64,000 nt of DNA from Simplicispira sp. 125 (GCF_003096555.1 NZ_QEKM01000001.1:2418001-2482000); one strand, 5' to 3'. Numbered from the stretch's first letter, positions 52,746 to 62,361 are shown. The notes: a model not told the origin generated them from the letters alone. Translations and numbers: made by a program.

Positions 52746-54270
52746 TGACCAATGAACCCTCTGCGGTGCAAGGGCGTAGGCCAGAAGGGGCGCGCACAAC
52801 CAGCACCACCCCTTGTGCGGCATGAATCACCTGCTGCGCGACAGAGCCCAGCAGCAGGTTTTCAGTGGTGCTCAGACCACGCGCACCGATGACGATACCT
52901 CGGCTACTCAAAGAAGCGGCTTGTTGGACGATGCTATCGACCGCTTCTCCCATACGCACATGGAGTCGCCACCCTACTCCGTTGGCATCAAGGATGGCGC
53001 ACGCATCAGTCGCCACAGCCCAGCCGTACTGGGCCAAATGGGATTCGGAGGCCTCCTTGCTCAGCCAAGGTTGCGCATTGACAAGGTCCAGCACAGGCAC
53101 ACCGGACTCTTTGGCGAGGCGCATGGCCTGGGTCAGCGCATGCAGTGCGTGCCCTGAGCCGTCGAGTGCGACAAGCCAACAGGCACCCGCAGGCAAGGAG
53201 GCAGGGAGTCGCTCAGACTCCAATGTCACAGCGATCAACCGACCGTCGCTATCGCGCTGTTCATTGCGTGACGGTGGAATTGCGCGTACCCTGCCCATTG
53301 TCTGAGGCCTAGAGGGCGTACTGTGTCCCGATCGACTGCTCACCACCGATGCAACCACAGACGCGATGATCAAGCCCGCAGTCACCATCAGCGCGACACC
53401 AATCGGGATTTTGTAAAAATCAACCAGAAGCATCTTGCCGCCGATGAACACCAGAACCAGCGCCAAGCCATAGGCCAGCAAATGGAAGCGGCTGGCCATG
53501 TCGGCCAACAAAAAGTACAGCGCGCGCAGGCCCAGGATGGCAAAGATGTTGGCCGTGAGCACAATGAACGGATCGCTGGTGATGGCAAAGATGGCAGGGA
53601 TGCTGTCTACTGCAAAAATGACATCAGTGGCACCAAGCATCACGAGCACCACAAACAAGGGGGTATAGAGCTTGACTCCGTTTACCACCGTTGTTAGTTT
53701 TTCGCCGTCAAAGCGGTCGCTGATTTTGATGTGCTTCTTCAAAAATTTCAGCACGGGGTTATCGGCAATATCTGGCTCTTGGCCCGCTGCAATCCACATC
53801 TTCACGCCGGTGATCACCAGGAAAGCACCGAACACATACAGCAGCCAATGGAAGGTCGCCAGCAGCCAGGCGCCTGCCAGAATCAGGATTGCGCGCAACA
53901 CGATGGCACCGATGATGCCGATGATGAGCGCACGCTTTTGGTACTGCTCAGGCACGGCAAAGTAGCTGAAGATCATCAGGAAGACAAAGATGTTGTCGAT
54001 CGACAGACTCTTCTCCACCAGGTAGCCGGTGATGAATTGCATGGACACCGTATTGGCGACTTCGCGCCCCTGCGAGTCATTGAGGTACCACCACAGCAAG
54101 CCCACAAACACAAACGATAACGAAAACCACAGGACGCTCCACAGAGCGGCTTCCTTCATGGTGACTTTGTGGGATCCTTGCTTCTCCATGGCCAGAAGGT
54201 CAACGGCAATGGCCACCACCACAAAGACGGCAAAGCCCACCCACATCCACCACGTTCCTATCGTTTCCAT
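52732..54270 (-). CDS. TerC-family membrane protein fused to a universal stress domain
   Basis: 512 residues. Residues 1-320 form a TerC/Alx integral membrane protein of about nine helices with FVLVMLGATDVIFAVDSIPA-type motif (shortened: VIFAVDSIPAIFAIT) and LVEKSLSIDNIFVFLMIFSY, acidic residues that bind divalent cations in this family. After a linker, residues 365-505 are a UspA-like domain with the ATP signature GARGLSTTENLLLGS. TerC/Alx proteins act in manganese or calcium export, tellurite and pH stress. The start at 54270 is favoured because AAAGGA stands 5 bp before it; ATG 54276 is the alternative. Fusion of the two modules is unusual. Confidence 0.9.
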   Translation of the reverse strand: METIGTWWMWVGFAVFVVVAIAVDLLAMEKQGSHKVTMKEAALWSVLWFSLSFVFVGLLWWYLNDSQGREVANTVSMQFITGYLVEKSLSIDNIFVFLMIFSYFAVPEQYQKRALIIGIIGAIVLRAILILAGAWLLATFHWLLYVFGAFLVITGVKMWIAAGQEPDIADNPVLKFLKKHIKISDRFDGEKLTTVVNGVKLYTPLFVVLVMLGATDVIFAVDSIPAIFAITSDPFIVLTANIFAILGLRALYFLLADMASRFHLLAYGLALVLVFIGGKMLLVDFYKIPIGVALMVTAGLIIASVVASVVSSRSGHSTPSRPQTMGRVRAIPPSRNEQRDSDGRLIAVTLESERLPASLPAGACWLVALDGSGHALHALTQAMRLAKESGVPVLDLVNAQPWLSKEASESHLAQYGWAVATDACAILDANGVGWRLHVRMGEAVDSIVQQAASLSSRGIVIGARGLSTTENLLLGSVAQQVIHAAQGVVLVVRAPSGLRPCTAEGSLVNANF

Positions 54271-54279
54271 CGTCATCCT

Positions 54280-54552
54280 TTAGTCAAAGATCTCGCTGAG
54301 CCAGGACTTCTTGCGCTTATGGGGGTATCCCTGCGAACGGCCATAGTCGGAGTCCGAAAAATCAGGGCGTCCGCGGTGTGTGGGCGCGGCAGCAGCAGCG
54401 GTTGGTGCCGTGGTTGTGGCTGCACGATCGATCAGCTTATCGAGTTCGCCACGGTCCAGCCACACGCCGCGGCATTGCGGGCAGTAGTCAATTTCGACAC
54501 CCTGGCGGTCGGCCATCACAAGAGCCACATCAGTACAGGTGGGGCATTTCAT
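54280..54552 (-). CDS. zf-TFIIB domain zinc-ribbon protein
   Basis: A 90-residue soluble protein. The N-terminal 45 residues are a zf-TFIIB ribbon with two pairs, CPTC and CPQC, and the typical CPQCRGVWLDRGELDKLI. The rest is an Ala/Thr-rich linker and a basic tail (PHKRKKSWLSEIFD). The function of these small proteins is not known. AAAGGA precedes ATG 54552. It lies 9 bp before the TerC-USP gene and 18 bp after the BI-1 gene. Confidence 0.92.
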   Translation of the reverse strand: MKCPTCTDVALVMADRQGVEIDYCPQCRGVWLDRGELDKLIDRAATTTAPTAAAAAPTHRGRPDFSDSDYGRSQGYPHKRKKSWLSEIFD

Positions 54553-54570
54553 ATTTTTTCCTTTGTAAAG

Positions 54571-55296
54571 TTAGTCGTCGCTGCTGCCAAAGCCAAACAA
54601 GCTCAGCAAACTGGTGAATAGATTGAAAAGGGATACGAACAGGCCGACGGTGGCTAGCACATAGTTCGTTTCGCCGCCGTTCACAATGCGGCTGGTCTCG
54701 AACAGGATCAATCCTGCCGACAGCAAAGCCACCATGGCCGACACCGCCAAGCCCAGTGCGGGCACCTCAAACACCATGGCACCCACACCCGCCAGCAAGG
54801 CGATGACCATGCCAGCGAACAGAAAGCCGCCCATGAAGCTGAAGTCCTTGCGGGTGGTCAGCACATAGGCCGAGAGTGCCAAGAACGTCACACCTGTGGC
54901 GACCAGCGCCATGCCAATCACCTCTCCGCCATTGGGCAATCCGCTATAGCGGGTCAATAGCGGCCCCAGGGTGTAGCCCATGAATCCGGTGAGCCCGAAT
55001 ACGGCCGCCAAGGCCCAGGCGCTGTTTTGTAGTTTGTGCACCGCATACAACAGGCCAAAGTAACCCACCAGCGTAATGATGATGCCGGGGCTTGGCGCCT
55101 GCAGCGCCATAGCGGCTGTGGCCACACCAGCGCTGAACAAGAGCGTCATGGCCAGCAGCGCATAGGTGTTGCGCACCACACGGTTTTGCAGCGCAGGGGA
55201 AGTCTGGCCTTCGCCGTGGCTGTGTTCGGACTGCTGCACATCGGATCCGGGCCACGCGATGGCGCGGTCCTGGTTGTGTCGGGTTGAGTCGTTCAT
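54571..55296 (-). CDS. Bax inhibitor-1/YccA family membrane protein
   Basis: 241 residues with seven membrane helices (from about residue 43). Family marks are NTYALLAMTLLFSAGVATAA near the start and, at the end, FETSRIVNGGETNYVLATVGL with FVSLFNLFTSLLSLFG. Bacterial BI-1 proteins are proton- or calcium-leak channels or modulators of membrane proteases (YccA with FtsH). The 42-residue polar N-terminus is longer than usual. GGAG precedes ATG 55296. Confidence 0.92.
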   Translation of the reverse strand: MNDSTRHNQDRAIAWPGSDVQQSEHSHGEGQTSPALQNRVVRNTYALLAMTLLFSAGVATAAMALQAPSPGIIITLVGYFGLLYAVHKLQNSAWALAAVFGLTGFMGYTLGPLLTRYSGLPNGGEVIGMALVATGVTFLALSAYVLTTRKDFSFMGGFLFAGMVIALLAGVGAMVFEVPALGLAVSAMVALLSAGLILFETSRIVNGGETNYVLATVGLFVSLFNLFTSLLSLFGFGSSDD

Positions 55297-55325
55297 GGTG
55301 TTTTCTCCGAAGGTTTAGGTTGGGT

Positions 55326-55676
55326 TCACCCGTCGCTCTGGGGCTGCACCAGTTTTTTCATGGACTGGCGTTTGGGCCGCTTGGCTTTGGTCAGTGTTTT
55401 GACCATCTTGGCGACAATGCGGCGCAGAACGTCTTCCAAGGCTGTGCGCCAGTTGCTGGCGGTTGCACCAACGATCACGGTACCGTGGGATTCCAAGTGC
55501 AATTGAATCTGGGCGTGCTTGTCTACCCCGCCGCGCGGGCCATTCACGTCGGTAAAGCTCACCCTGGCCGTACTCACCTGCTGCGCCATGCGGCGCAGGG
55601 CAAAGCGCAAACGTTCCGTGGCAATGCCTTTCAGGGGCTTGGCCTCGGTGGGCTTGGCGTCAAAAACAATTTGCAT
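55326..55676 (-). CDS. HPF/RaiA-family ribosome-associated protein
   Basis: 116 residues of the S30AE fold (ATERLRFALRRMAQQVSTAR, then ARVSFTDVNGPRGGVDKHAQ and LHLESHGTVIVGATASNWRT), with a basic C-terminal tail (KAKRPKRQSMKK). Such proteins bind the 30S subunit and cause hibernation or block translation in stress. The match to the family is moderate. ATG 55676 has GGAG six bases upstream. It leads the operon; the next gene starts 29 bp later. Confidence 0.85.
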   Translation of the reverse strand: MQIVFDAKPTEAKPLKGIATERLRFALRRMAQQVSTARVSFTDVNGPRGGVDKHAQIQLHLESHGTVIVGATASNWRTALEDVLRRIVAKMVKTLTKAKRPKRQSMKKLVQPQSDG

Positions 55677-55733
55677 GGTTGGCTCCAAAGGTGAGGGTGT
55701 TCAATGTCTGCAGATGTCGAATGTAGATCCCAT

Positions 55734-55768
55734 AATAGAAAGAAAAAAGCATGTAATATCTTTCTATT
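55734..55768. promoter_or_regulatory. Dyad AATAGAAAGA ... TCTTTCTATT, candidate NhaR site
   Basis: AATAGAAAGA (55734-55743) and TCTTTCTATT (55759-55768) are exact reverse complements 15 bases apart, in the A/T-rich 128-bp region between the HPF operon and nhaR. The position fits a LysR-type regulator binding both promoters. Confidence 0.55.
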
Positions 55769-55804
55769 GGAAAGCAAATACCTTACTATTTGCAGCGCCA
55801 ACCC

Positions 55805-56692
55805 ATGAGCCAAACCTTCAACTACCGCCATCTCTATTATTTTTGGATCGTCGCCAAAGAGGGCGGCATGGCCCGCGCTGCAGAGCGGCTGGACATGTCA
55901 CTGCCCACCATTAGCACCCAGGTGCGCGAGTTGGAGAAGTCACTGGGTGTGAGCTTGCTCAAAGCCCAGGGCCGCAACCTGGTGCTGACCGAGGCCGGTG
56001 TAGCCGCCATGCGCGAGGCCGATCAGATATTTTCTTTGGGTGAGGGCCTGCCGCATCGTGTACGAGAGGCCGTGAGTGGAAGCAACGTGCGCTTTAACGT
56101 TGGCATCTCGGACGGCATTGCCAAGCTGGCCGTGCACCGCATGCTGGCACCGGTTTTAGCTGAGCCCAAGCTGCGTCTGTTGTGCCACGATGGGGAGTTT
56201 GGGCAACTGCTGGCGGAGCTGGCTTTGCACAAGCTTGATGCCGTATTGTCCGACCGCGCGGCACCCACCAAATCGGAGCTGCGCTTTACTAGCCAATTGC
56301 TCACCAGCAGCCCTGTCGCTTGGTACGCACCCCAGAAATGGCTGGAGGCGGCGCGTAGCGATTTTCCGCACAGCTTTGCTACCGTTCCCCTTTTGTTACC
56401 GACACCGCACTCTGCCGTGCGCCTGCGCATCGACCATTGGTTGGAGCGTGAGCGCATCAGGCCACTGATCACAGGGGAGTTTGAGGACAGTGCGCTGCTG
56501 ATGACCTTTGGAGCAGCCGGAATGGGCGTCTTTCCGGCGCCAGTGTCCATCCACGAAGACCTGCTGAAGACCCACAAATTGGAGCTGATCGGTAGCTGCA
56601 ACGAAGTGCAGGAGGAGTTTCATCTGATCTACACAGCGCGCAAGGTGCTGCACCCGCTTTTATCGCGCATCCTGCCGAGTGGATACTCTTGA
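55805..56692 (+). CDS. nhaR: NhaR-type LysR family transcriptional regulator
   Basis: 295 residues. The N-terminal winged helix (FNYRHLYYFWIVAKEGGMAR ... LPTISTQVRELEKSLG) is followed by the LysR effector domain. NYRHLYYFW, GRNLVLTEAGVAA and HKLDAVLSDRAAP are the stretches that set the NhaR branch apart from other LysR proteins. E. coli NhaR activates genes for sodium and pH tolerance. Here the gene diverges from the HPF/BI-1/zf-TFIIB/TerC-USP/DUF2062 operon, its likely target. The ATG at 55805 is preferred to a TTG at 55790 because NhaR relatives begin at this position. Confidence 0.92.
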   Translation: MSQTFNYRHLYYFWIVAKEGGMARAAERLDMSLPTISTQVRELEKSLGVSLLKAQGRNLVLTEAGVAAMREADQIFSLGEGLPHRVREAVSGSNVRFNVGISDGIAKLAVHRMLAPVLAEPKLRLLCHDGEFGQLLAELALHKLDAVLSDRAAPTKSELRFTSQLLTSSPVAWYAPQKWLEAARSDFPHSFATVPLLLPTPHSAVRLRIDHWLERERIRPLITGEFEDSALLMTFGAAGMGVFPAPVSIHEDLLKTHKLELIGSCNEVQEEFHLIYTARKVLHPLLSRILPSGYS

Positions 56693-56839
56693 TTCAATCG
56701 AATTTCCCGCACGGGACCAGCATTTCAGCAGCCTGTAAGTGCAGCCCCTTCTGAATTTACGTACCGTCGTCTTCTGAAAACGGCAGTTCTGTTGTCTTGC
56801 GAGCACCATGAAAAAATCGCAAATACGCCCTCAAACCCC

Positions 56840-57955
56840 ATGACCGATCTACCCGCCAGCGCGCCCCGCACTTTCACCCTCAGCGACTTCGACTTCGTTC
56901 TGCCCCCAGAACGCATCGCCCAGCACCCTGCCCCCGAACGCAGCGCTTCACGCCTGCTCGATGGCCGCAACCGGCCCCCGGTGGACCGCATCTTCCACAC
57001 ACTGCCCGGCCTGCTGCGCGCAGGCGACCTGCTGGTTTTCAACGACACCCGCGTCGTCAAGGCGCGCCTCTTTGGCGAGAAAGCCAGCGGCGGCAAGCTC
57101 GAACTGCTGATCGAGCGCGTGCTCACCGGCAACGAGGTGGTGGCCCACATGAAGGTCAGCAAAAAACCCCTGCCCGGCAGCACGGTGCACATGGCCGGCG
57201 GCCGCAGCGCCGGTGGTTTTGATGCCACGCTGCTGAGCCGCTGGCCCGACGCGCAGGGGCCCCTGTTTCGCTTCGCCCTGCATGGCCCCGCACAAGAAAG
57301 CCCCTGGGACCTGATGGAGCGCCACGGCCACCTGCCCCTGCCCCCGTATATCGAGCGCCAGCAAAACACCGGTAACGACCCCGACGCCGCCGAGGACAGC
57401 CAGCGCTACCAAACCATTTTTGCCCGCGCACCGGGCGCCGTGGCAGCGCCCACAGCGGCGCTGCACTTTGATGACGCCGTGCTGGCCGACCTGGCTGCGC
57501 AGGGCATCGAGCGCGCCAGCGTGACGCTGCATGTGGGCGCCGGCACCTTCCAGCCGGTGAAGACCGAGAACCTGGCCGAGCACCAGATGCACAGCGAGTG
57601 GTACGAGATCCCGTTGCCCACACTGGCCGCGCTGGAGCGCTGCCGCCAGCGTGGCGGCCGCGTGGTGGCCGTGGGGACAACGACGGTGCGCACACTCGAA
57701 TCGTGGGCGCGCTCGGGGTTGGCGACGGGTGACACCAATATCTTCATCACGCCGGGGTTTGCGTTCCAGGTGGTGGACCTGCTGGTCACCAACTTCCATC
57801 TGCCCAAAAGCACGCTGATGATGCTGGTGAGCGCCTTTGCGGGCTATGACCAGGTGATGGAGCTGTACCGCCATGCGATTGCGCAGGAGTACCGGTTCTT
57901 CAGCTACGGGGATGCGATGCTGCTGGAGCGCGGAGCGCCCACGGCCCGCCTGTAG
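56840..57955 (+). CDS. queA: S-adenosylmethionine:tRNA ribosyltransferase-isomerase
   Basis: A 371-residue enzyme that transfers the ribosyl part of SAM to preQ1 in tRNA to form epoxyqueuosine, the step after Tgt. Visible are the N-terminal [49 protein letters not shown] and the C-terminal [19 protein letters not shown]. The start ATG at 56840 gives the standard short N-terminus; the frame is open a little upstream. It stands alone here, with nhaR in front and a palindromic repeat behind. Confidence 0.97.
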   Translation: MTDLPASAPRTFTLSDFDFVLPPERIAQHPAPERSASRLLDGRNRPPVDRIFHTLPGLLRAGDLLVFNDTRVVKARLFGEKASGGKLELLIERVLTGNEVVAHMKVSKKPLPGSTVHMAGGRSAGGFDATLLSRWPDAQGPLFRFALHGPAQESPWDLMERHGHLPLPPYIERQQNTGNDPDAAEDSQRYQTIFARAPGAVAAPTAALHFDDAVLADLAAQGIERASVTLHVGAGTFQPVKTENLAEHQMHSEWYEIPLPTLAALERCRQRGGRVVAVGTTTVRTLESWARSGLATGDTNIFITPGFAFQVVDLLVTNFHLPKSTLMMLVSAFAGYDQVMELYRHAIAQEYRFFSYGDAMLLERGAPTARL

Positions 57956-57994
57956 CGGCATTGCGCGCTCAGGGCTGCATTGCTACTATCAAAA

Positions 57995-58038
57995 AAATAG
58001 CTGCTAGCGTTTATGCATCAAGCGATAGCAGCCTTTTT
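57995..58038. repeat. Palindromic repeat acting as a likely terminator
   Basis: GCTGCTAGCG (58000-58009) pairs with CGATAGCAGC (58023-58032) at nine of ten positions; A-rich AAAAAAATA stands before it and CTTTTTTG after. It lies between the convergent queA and trpB and should terminate both. Confidence 0.75.
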
Positions 58039-58048
58039 TGCTTAAATT

Positions 58049-59248
58049 TTACAGCCCCAGGTGCTGCGCCACAAAATCGGCATCCTTGTCACCCCGGCCC
58101 GAGAGGTTGACCAGAATATTCTGATCGGGCGACATGGTTTTTGCCACCTTCATGGCGTAGGCCACGGCGTGGGCGCTCTCGAGTGCCGGAATGATGCCCT
58201 CGGTGCGCGAGAGCGTCATGAAGGCGTCCAGGCACTCGTCGTCGGTCACCGCCTCGTACTGCACGCGGCCTACATCTTTCAGATAGCAGTGTTGCGGGCC
58301 GACACCGGGGTAATCGAGCCCTGATGCGATCGAATACACCGGCAGCGGCTCGCCCTTTTCGTCCTGCAGGTTGTAGCAAATGAAACCATGGATGGCGCCC
58401 TTGGTTCCGAGCGTCATGGTAGCCGCGTGGTCGGGAGTGTCCAAGCCGCGACCGGCCGGCTCGACACCCACGAGCTGCACACCAGCGTCGGGCAGGAATT
58501 CCGTGAAGATGCCCATGGCGTTCGAGCCGCCGCCCACGCAGGCCGTCACCACATCGGGCAGGCGCTTGTGCTGCGCCAGGAACTGCGCACGCGCCTCGCG
58601 CCCGACGATGCTCTGGAAGTCGCGCACCATCTTCGGGAACGGGTGCGGGCCCACCACCGAGCCGATGGCATAGAAGAAATGGACCGGGTCTTTCATGTAC
58701 TCCTCGAAGGCGCTGTCCACCGCGTCCTTGAGGGTGCGCGTACCGCGCGTCACGGGTACCAGCTTGCAGCCCAGAATTTTCATCTTGGTGACGTTGGGGT
58801 GCTCCTTGGCGATGTCGATCTCGCCCATGTGGATTTCGCACTCGATACCCACCAGCGCACAGGCCGACGCCAGCGCCACCCCATGCTGGCCAGCGCCCGT
58901 TTCGGCCAGCACCTTGGTCTTGCCCATGTGCTTGGCCAGCAGCGCCTCGCCCAGGCAGTGGTTGATTTTGTGCGCCCCGGTGTGGTTCAGGTCTTCGCGC
59001 TTCAAGTGGATGTGCGCGCCGCCCTGGCGATCGGACAGACGCTTGGCATAAAAAATCGGGCTGGGCCGACCCACGTAGTGCGCGTACAAATCTGCCAGTT
59101 CTTCCTGAAAGGCCGGGGTCTTGCGGACCTCTTCATAGGCGACGTTGATGTCGTCCATCACGGCCTTGAGCTCGGGGGGAAGAATTTGCCCGCCGTACTC
59201 GCCAAAGTAGCCCTGACTGTCGGGCATTTCCAGAAACTGCTGTGCCAT
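58049..59248 (-). CDS. trpB: Tryptophan synthase beta chain
   Basis: A 399-residue PLP enzyme joining indole and serine to tryptophan. The N-terminal [15 protein letters not shown], the PLP lysine in [31 protein letters not shown], the phosphate-binding [12 protein letters not shown] and the ending [13 protein letters not shown] are all present. There is no trpA or trpF beside it, so it is a solo copy, probably in addition to a clustered trpBA elsewhere. Details such as [20 protein letters not shown] differ from the common betaproteobacterial TrpB, so this may be a paralogue with altered use. GAGGGA precedes ATG 59248. Confidence 0.93.
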   Translation of the reverse strand: MAQQFLEMPDSQGYFGEYGGQILPPELKAVMDDINVAYEEVRKTPAFQEELADLYAHYVGRPSPIFYAKRLSDRQGGAHIHLKREDLNHTGAHKINHCLGEALLAKHMGKTKVLAETGAGQHGVALASACALVGIECEIHMGEIDIAKEHPNVTKMKILGCKLVPVTRGTRTLKDAVDSAFEEYMKDPVHFFYAIGSVVGPHPFPKMVRDFQSIVGREARAQFLAQHKRLPDVVTACVGGGSNAMGIFTEFLPDAGVQLVGVEPAGRGLDTPDHAATMTLGTKGAIHGFICYNLQDEKGEPLPVYSIASGLDYPGVGPQHCYLKDVGRVQYEAVTDDECLDAFMTLSRTEGIIPALESAHAVAYAMKVAKTMSPDQNILVNLSGRGDKDADFVAQHLGL

Positions 59249-59422
59249 GCGATGTCCCTCTGTGTGGTAAAAAAACCGTGAAATCTTAGGGCCTTTTTGT
59301 GGGCGCAGTTCTGCCAGCTAGGTGTTATTGATTCCGCCTCACAAAGCTTGAGATCTCTCGCGACGACGAACCGCGTACGAACACGGGATGTTTGTCGCAA
59401 TCGACACCATCACGCCACACCC

Positions 59423-61399
59423 TCATTCACGCTGATTAGGCGAAACGATGCCGTACCTTTGCATCCGGCGGTAGACCGTCGCCCGGCACATACCAAGACT
59501 GCGGGCAGTTTCCGTCACATTCCACTGATACTGGCGCAAGGTCCGCAGAAGTACGTCTCGTGCACTCTCGGGGGTTGAGGACGCATAGGTCGGCACGCCA
59601 GGATCGATACCCAGCGACAACAGCCTGGGCGGTGGCAGTGCCGTGCAGACCGTCCCGGTGATTTCGGCGGGAAGATGCTGCACACCAATGGCCTCACCAC
59701 CGCTCAAGGCCAGCGCGGCCCGCAAGGTGTTCTTGAGCTGGCGGATATTGCCCGGCCATGCATAGCCGACCAGCAAGGGCAGCACATCCGCGGAAAAACC
59801 TGGCGTGCAGCCACCCAGGTCACTGGCTTCGGCATGCAAAACCGCCTGAATCAGTGATTCCTTGTCCAACCGATCCCGCAAGGCAGGCAGCGCCAGCGTG
59901 AACCCCGCAAGCCGGTAATACAGGTCCAGGCGGAACGCTCCCGATGCCACCAGATCCCCAAGATCGCGGTGGGTTGCGCAAATGACTTGCAGATCCACGG
60001 GCGTGGGTTGCTCGGCACCCAGGGGCATCACCTCGCGCTCGGCGAGCACCCGCAGCAGCCGCGTTTGCAGGGCCAGTGGCATGTCGCCGATTTCGTCCAG
60101 AAACAAGGTGCCCTTGTGCGCCAGAAGTATCTGGCCACGCACCCCTTTGGAACGGGCTCCGGTGAACGCACCATCCCGGTAGCCAAACAGCTCGCTCTCG
60201 ATCAGAGTCTCAGGAATGGCGGCACAGTTGAGTGCCACAAAGGCCTGGGCAGCACGCTCGCTGGCTTCGTGCATGGCTTTGGCAAACGCCTCTTTCCCGG
60301 TGCCCGATTCGCCGTGCAACAGTACAGGCAGCCCTTTACCCAGCACACGCAGCGCCTGCTGGACGTTGCGCTCCATACGGGCATCGTCGCCTGCCAGCCG
60401 CCTCAGGGCGGCGCTTGAGGAGTCTGCACGCTGCGGTGTAAAAATCGGCGCGGATAGGTTCGCCAACGGGCGGCGGCGCGGTTGACGTGCCAAGGCGAAA
60501 CACTGGCTCCCCGAGTGCAGCAAGCGCAATGCGAACGGATCAAGCGTTGACTGTGTCAGAGCCTCCAGGGCGTCGAAGCGAATTCCAAACACGTCCTCCA
60601 CATGGGCCTGCGCAAAGGAGGCAGGTGTTGCCCCCACGTCCTGCAAAAACCGCTGGTTGGCTGCCACGATATGCCCGCCTTCGTCCAATGCGATTAGTCC
60701 CTCGGTCGCAACTTCCATGAACTCCCGCCGGCTGGAGATACGCAAGACCAGGAGGCTTTCGTACTGACGCAGGAAATTCGCGTTCTCCACCATGCGTGCG
60801 GTGTACTTGACCATCTGCAACACCAGGTACTGGCTGCGCTTGTCGCCAGGGGACTGCAGGGCCGAGGCATCAAGCACTGCGAGAAGCTCGCCGTTGGGCG
60901 AAAAAATGGGCGCCGCGCTGCAAGTCAACGCATGGTTCAGTGCCCTGAAATGCTCTGTCTGGTGCACCGTGATCGGCTGTCGTTCGGTGGTCGCCAAACC
61001 CACGGCACAAGTGCCTTCCTTTTCCTCAGACCAGCAGCTTCCCAGGTAGAGGCCCGCGCGCCGCAGATCACGATCGATGACTGGGTTGTGGATGAAATCC
61101 ACCGTCACCCCTTGCGCATCGGTCAGGAGCACAACATAGCCAGCATCGCGAATCTGCATGAACAGCGACTCGGTGCCGCTTTGTGCCACCGCGAGAAGTG
61201 GCTCTATCGGTGTGCGGTGCTCACGCACGGCGCTGACGGGCAGCACGCGCGGAGGGTCGCAGCGCCCCGGGTCCAACTGGTAAAGACTGATCGAACGTTG
61301 CCGCGAACGTTCGATGATCACGTCATCAGCGTCTATCGACACATTGATCGGCGGGTTGTCCGGCCGAGCAAAGGCCGTGAAGCGAGAGGCCTGGGCCAT
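59423..61399 (-). CDS. Sigma-54-dependent AcoR-type activator
   Basis: 658 residues. An N-terminal GAF-like sensor (about 60-230; DAGYVVLLTDAQGVTVDFIH, GSCWSEEKEGTCAVGLA) and a PAS-like region are followed by the AAA+ domain (about 345-570) with Walker A HGESGTGKEAFAK, the sigma-54 contact GAFTGA and Walker B LFLDEIGDMP. A Fis-type helix-turn-helix closes the protein (WNVTETARSLGMCRATVYRR). This is the AcoR layout for regulators of acetoin, alcohol or aromatic catabolism. It lies downstream of, and co-directional with, the GMC oxidoreductase and hydrolase genes, which may be its targets. The start at 61399 was taken as the first plausible ATG in a longer frame. Confidence 0.92.
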   Translation of the reverse strand: MAQASRFTAFARPDNPPINVSIDADDVIIERSRQRSISLYQLDPGRCDPPRVLPVSAVREHRTPIEPLLAVAQSGTESLFMQIRDAGYVVLLTDAQGVTVDFIHNPVIDRDLRRAGLYLGSCWSEEKEGTCAVGLATTERQPITVHQTEHFRALNHALTCSAAPIFSPNGELLAVLDASALQSPGDKRSQYLVLQMVKYTARMVENANFLRQYESLLVLRISSRREFMEVATEGLIALDEGGHIVAANQRFLQDVGATPASFAQAHVEDVFGIRFDALEALTQSTLDPFALRLLHSGSQCFALARQPRRRPLANLSAPIFTPQRADSSSAALRRLAGDDARMERNVQQALRVLGKGLPVLLHGESGTGKEAFAKAMHEASERAAQAFVALNCAAIPETLIESELFGYRDGAFTGARSKGVRGQILLAHKGTLFLDEIGDMPLALQTRLLRVLAEREVMPLGAEQPTPVDLQVICATHRDLGDLVASGAFRLDLYYRLAGFTLALPALRDRLDKESLIQAVLHAEASDLGGCTPGFSADVLPLLVGYAWPGNIRQLKNTLRAALALSGGEAIGVQHLPAEITGTVCTALPPPRLLSLGIDPGVPTYASSTPESARDVLLRTLRQYQWNVTETARSLGMCRATVYRRMQRYGIVSPNQRE

Positions 61400-61515
61400 G
61401 GTTCTGTCTCCTGCGGTGGGCGTCGTGGGCCCACACATCATCTTGCGTCTGCTGTCATGGATGCTGCCCCATATTACGGCAATCACCTTCCGCAACCTCG
61501 GAAGCGCCGCCCCCT

Positions 61516-62361
61516 TCAAACCGACACGGGCGGCGCTACAGAGCAATGCGTCAGACTTAGCCAGTCGTCCAGCTGCCGAACAAGCGCCGCCGGCTGGTCC
61601 GCATGCACCCAATGGCCAGCACCGGCAATATTCTCAAAAACGGCATCGGCAAACAGCGTACGGATCAGCGGCATGTGATGCTCACGCAGGTAACAAGAAG
61701 AGGCTCCGGCAATGAACAGCGCAGGCACCCGGGATTTGCGCTGACGCGCCGGCACCGCAAAGCGCAGCAGTTCCGGCATGCTTGCGGCAATACTGTGCCA
61801 GTGGATACGCCATGCCCATCCAGCGCCGCAACGCACCAGGTTCTGCAGCAGCATCGCACGAAGACGCTCCGACGGCAGGTAGCGGGCCAATTGTGCGTGC
61901 GCATCTTCGCGCCTGGTGACGCTGGACAGATCAAGTCGCAGTGCGGCATGGATCAGGGGCATGAATCTGTCAGGGTAGATATCTGGGGCAATATCCACCA
62001 CCGCCAGGCGGCTTATGCGCTGCGGGTAGCGCAGCGCAAAGGCCATTGCGAGCTTGCCGCCCATGCTGTGGCCCACCAGGGCTGCCTGCTCTATGGCATG
62101 GGCATCAAGCAGCTCACGCAGGTCCTCGCTCATCAGGTCATAGTCCATGCGCGCTGTGTGGGGAGATGCACCGTGGTTGCGCAAATCCACCGCCAGCACG
62201 CGGTAGCGCCGCGCCAGCGGAACGGCTATGTGGTGCCACTGCGCGCACGAGCCAAACAGGCCGTGCAGCAGTAGCACCGGTGGGCCTGCGCCATAGCTGC
62301 GCCAGGCAAGCCGTACCGGCGGATGGCTGGCAACCGGGGGAAATGCAGACCCGCCACCCAC
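61516..62361 (-). CDS. Alpha/beta hydrolase (esterase-like)
   Basis: 281 residues of the alpha/beta-hydrolase fold. The oxyanion region is LLLHGLFGSCAQW, the nucleophile elbow VGHSMGGKLAM, the acid probably in the FIAGASSCYL strand region, and the catalytic His in IAGAGHWVHAD. It resembles YbfF-type acyl-thioesterase/esterase enzymes. A GTG at 62361 serves as start, 8 bp after the GMC gene, so the two are co-transcribed. The substrate is unknown. Confidence 0.88.
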   Translation of the reverse strand: MGGGSAFPPVASHPPVRLAWRSYGAGPPVLLLHGLFGSCAQWHHIAVPLARRYRVLAVDLRNHGASPHTARMDYDLMSEDLRELLDAHAIEQAALVGHSMGGKLAMAFALRYPQRISRLAVVDIAPDIYPDRFMPLIHAALRLDLSSVTRREDAHAQLARYLPSERLRAMLLQNLVRCGAGWAWRIHWHSIAASMPELLRFAVPARQRKSRVPALFIAGASSCYLREHHMPLIRTLFADAVFENIAGAGHWVHADQPAALVRQLDDWLSLTHCSVAPPVSV

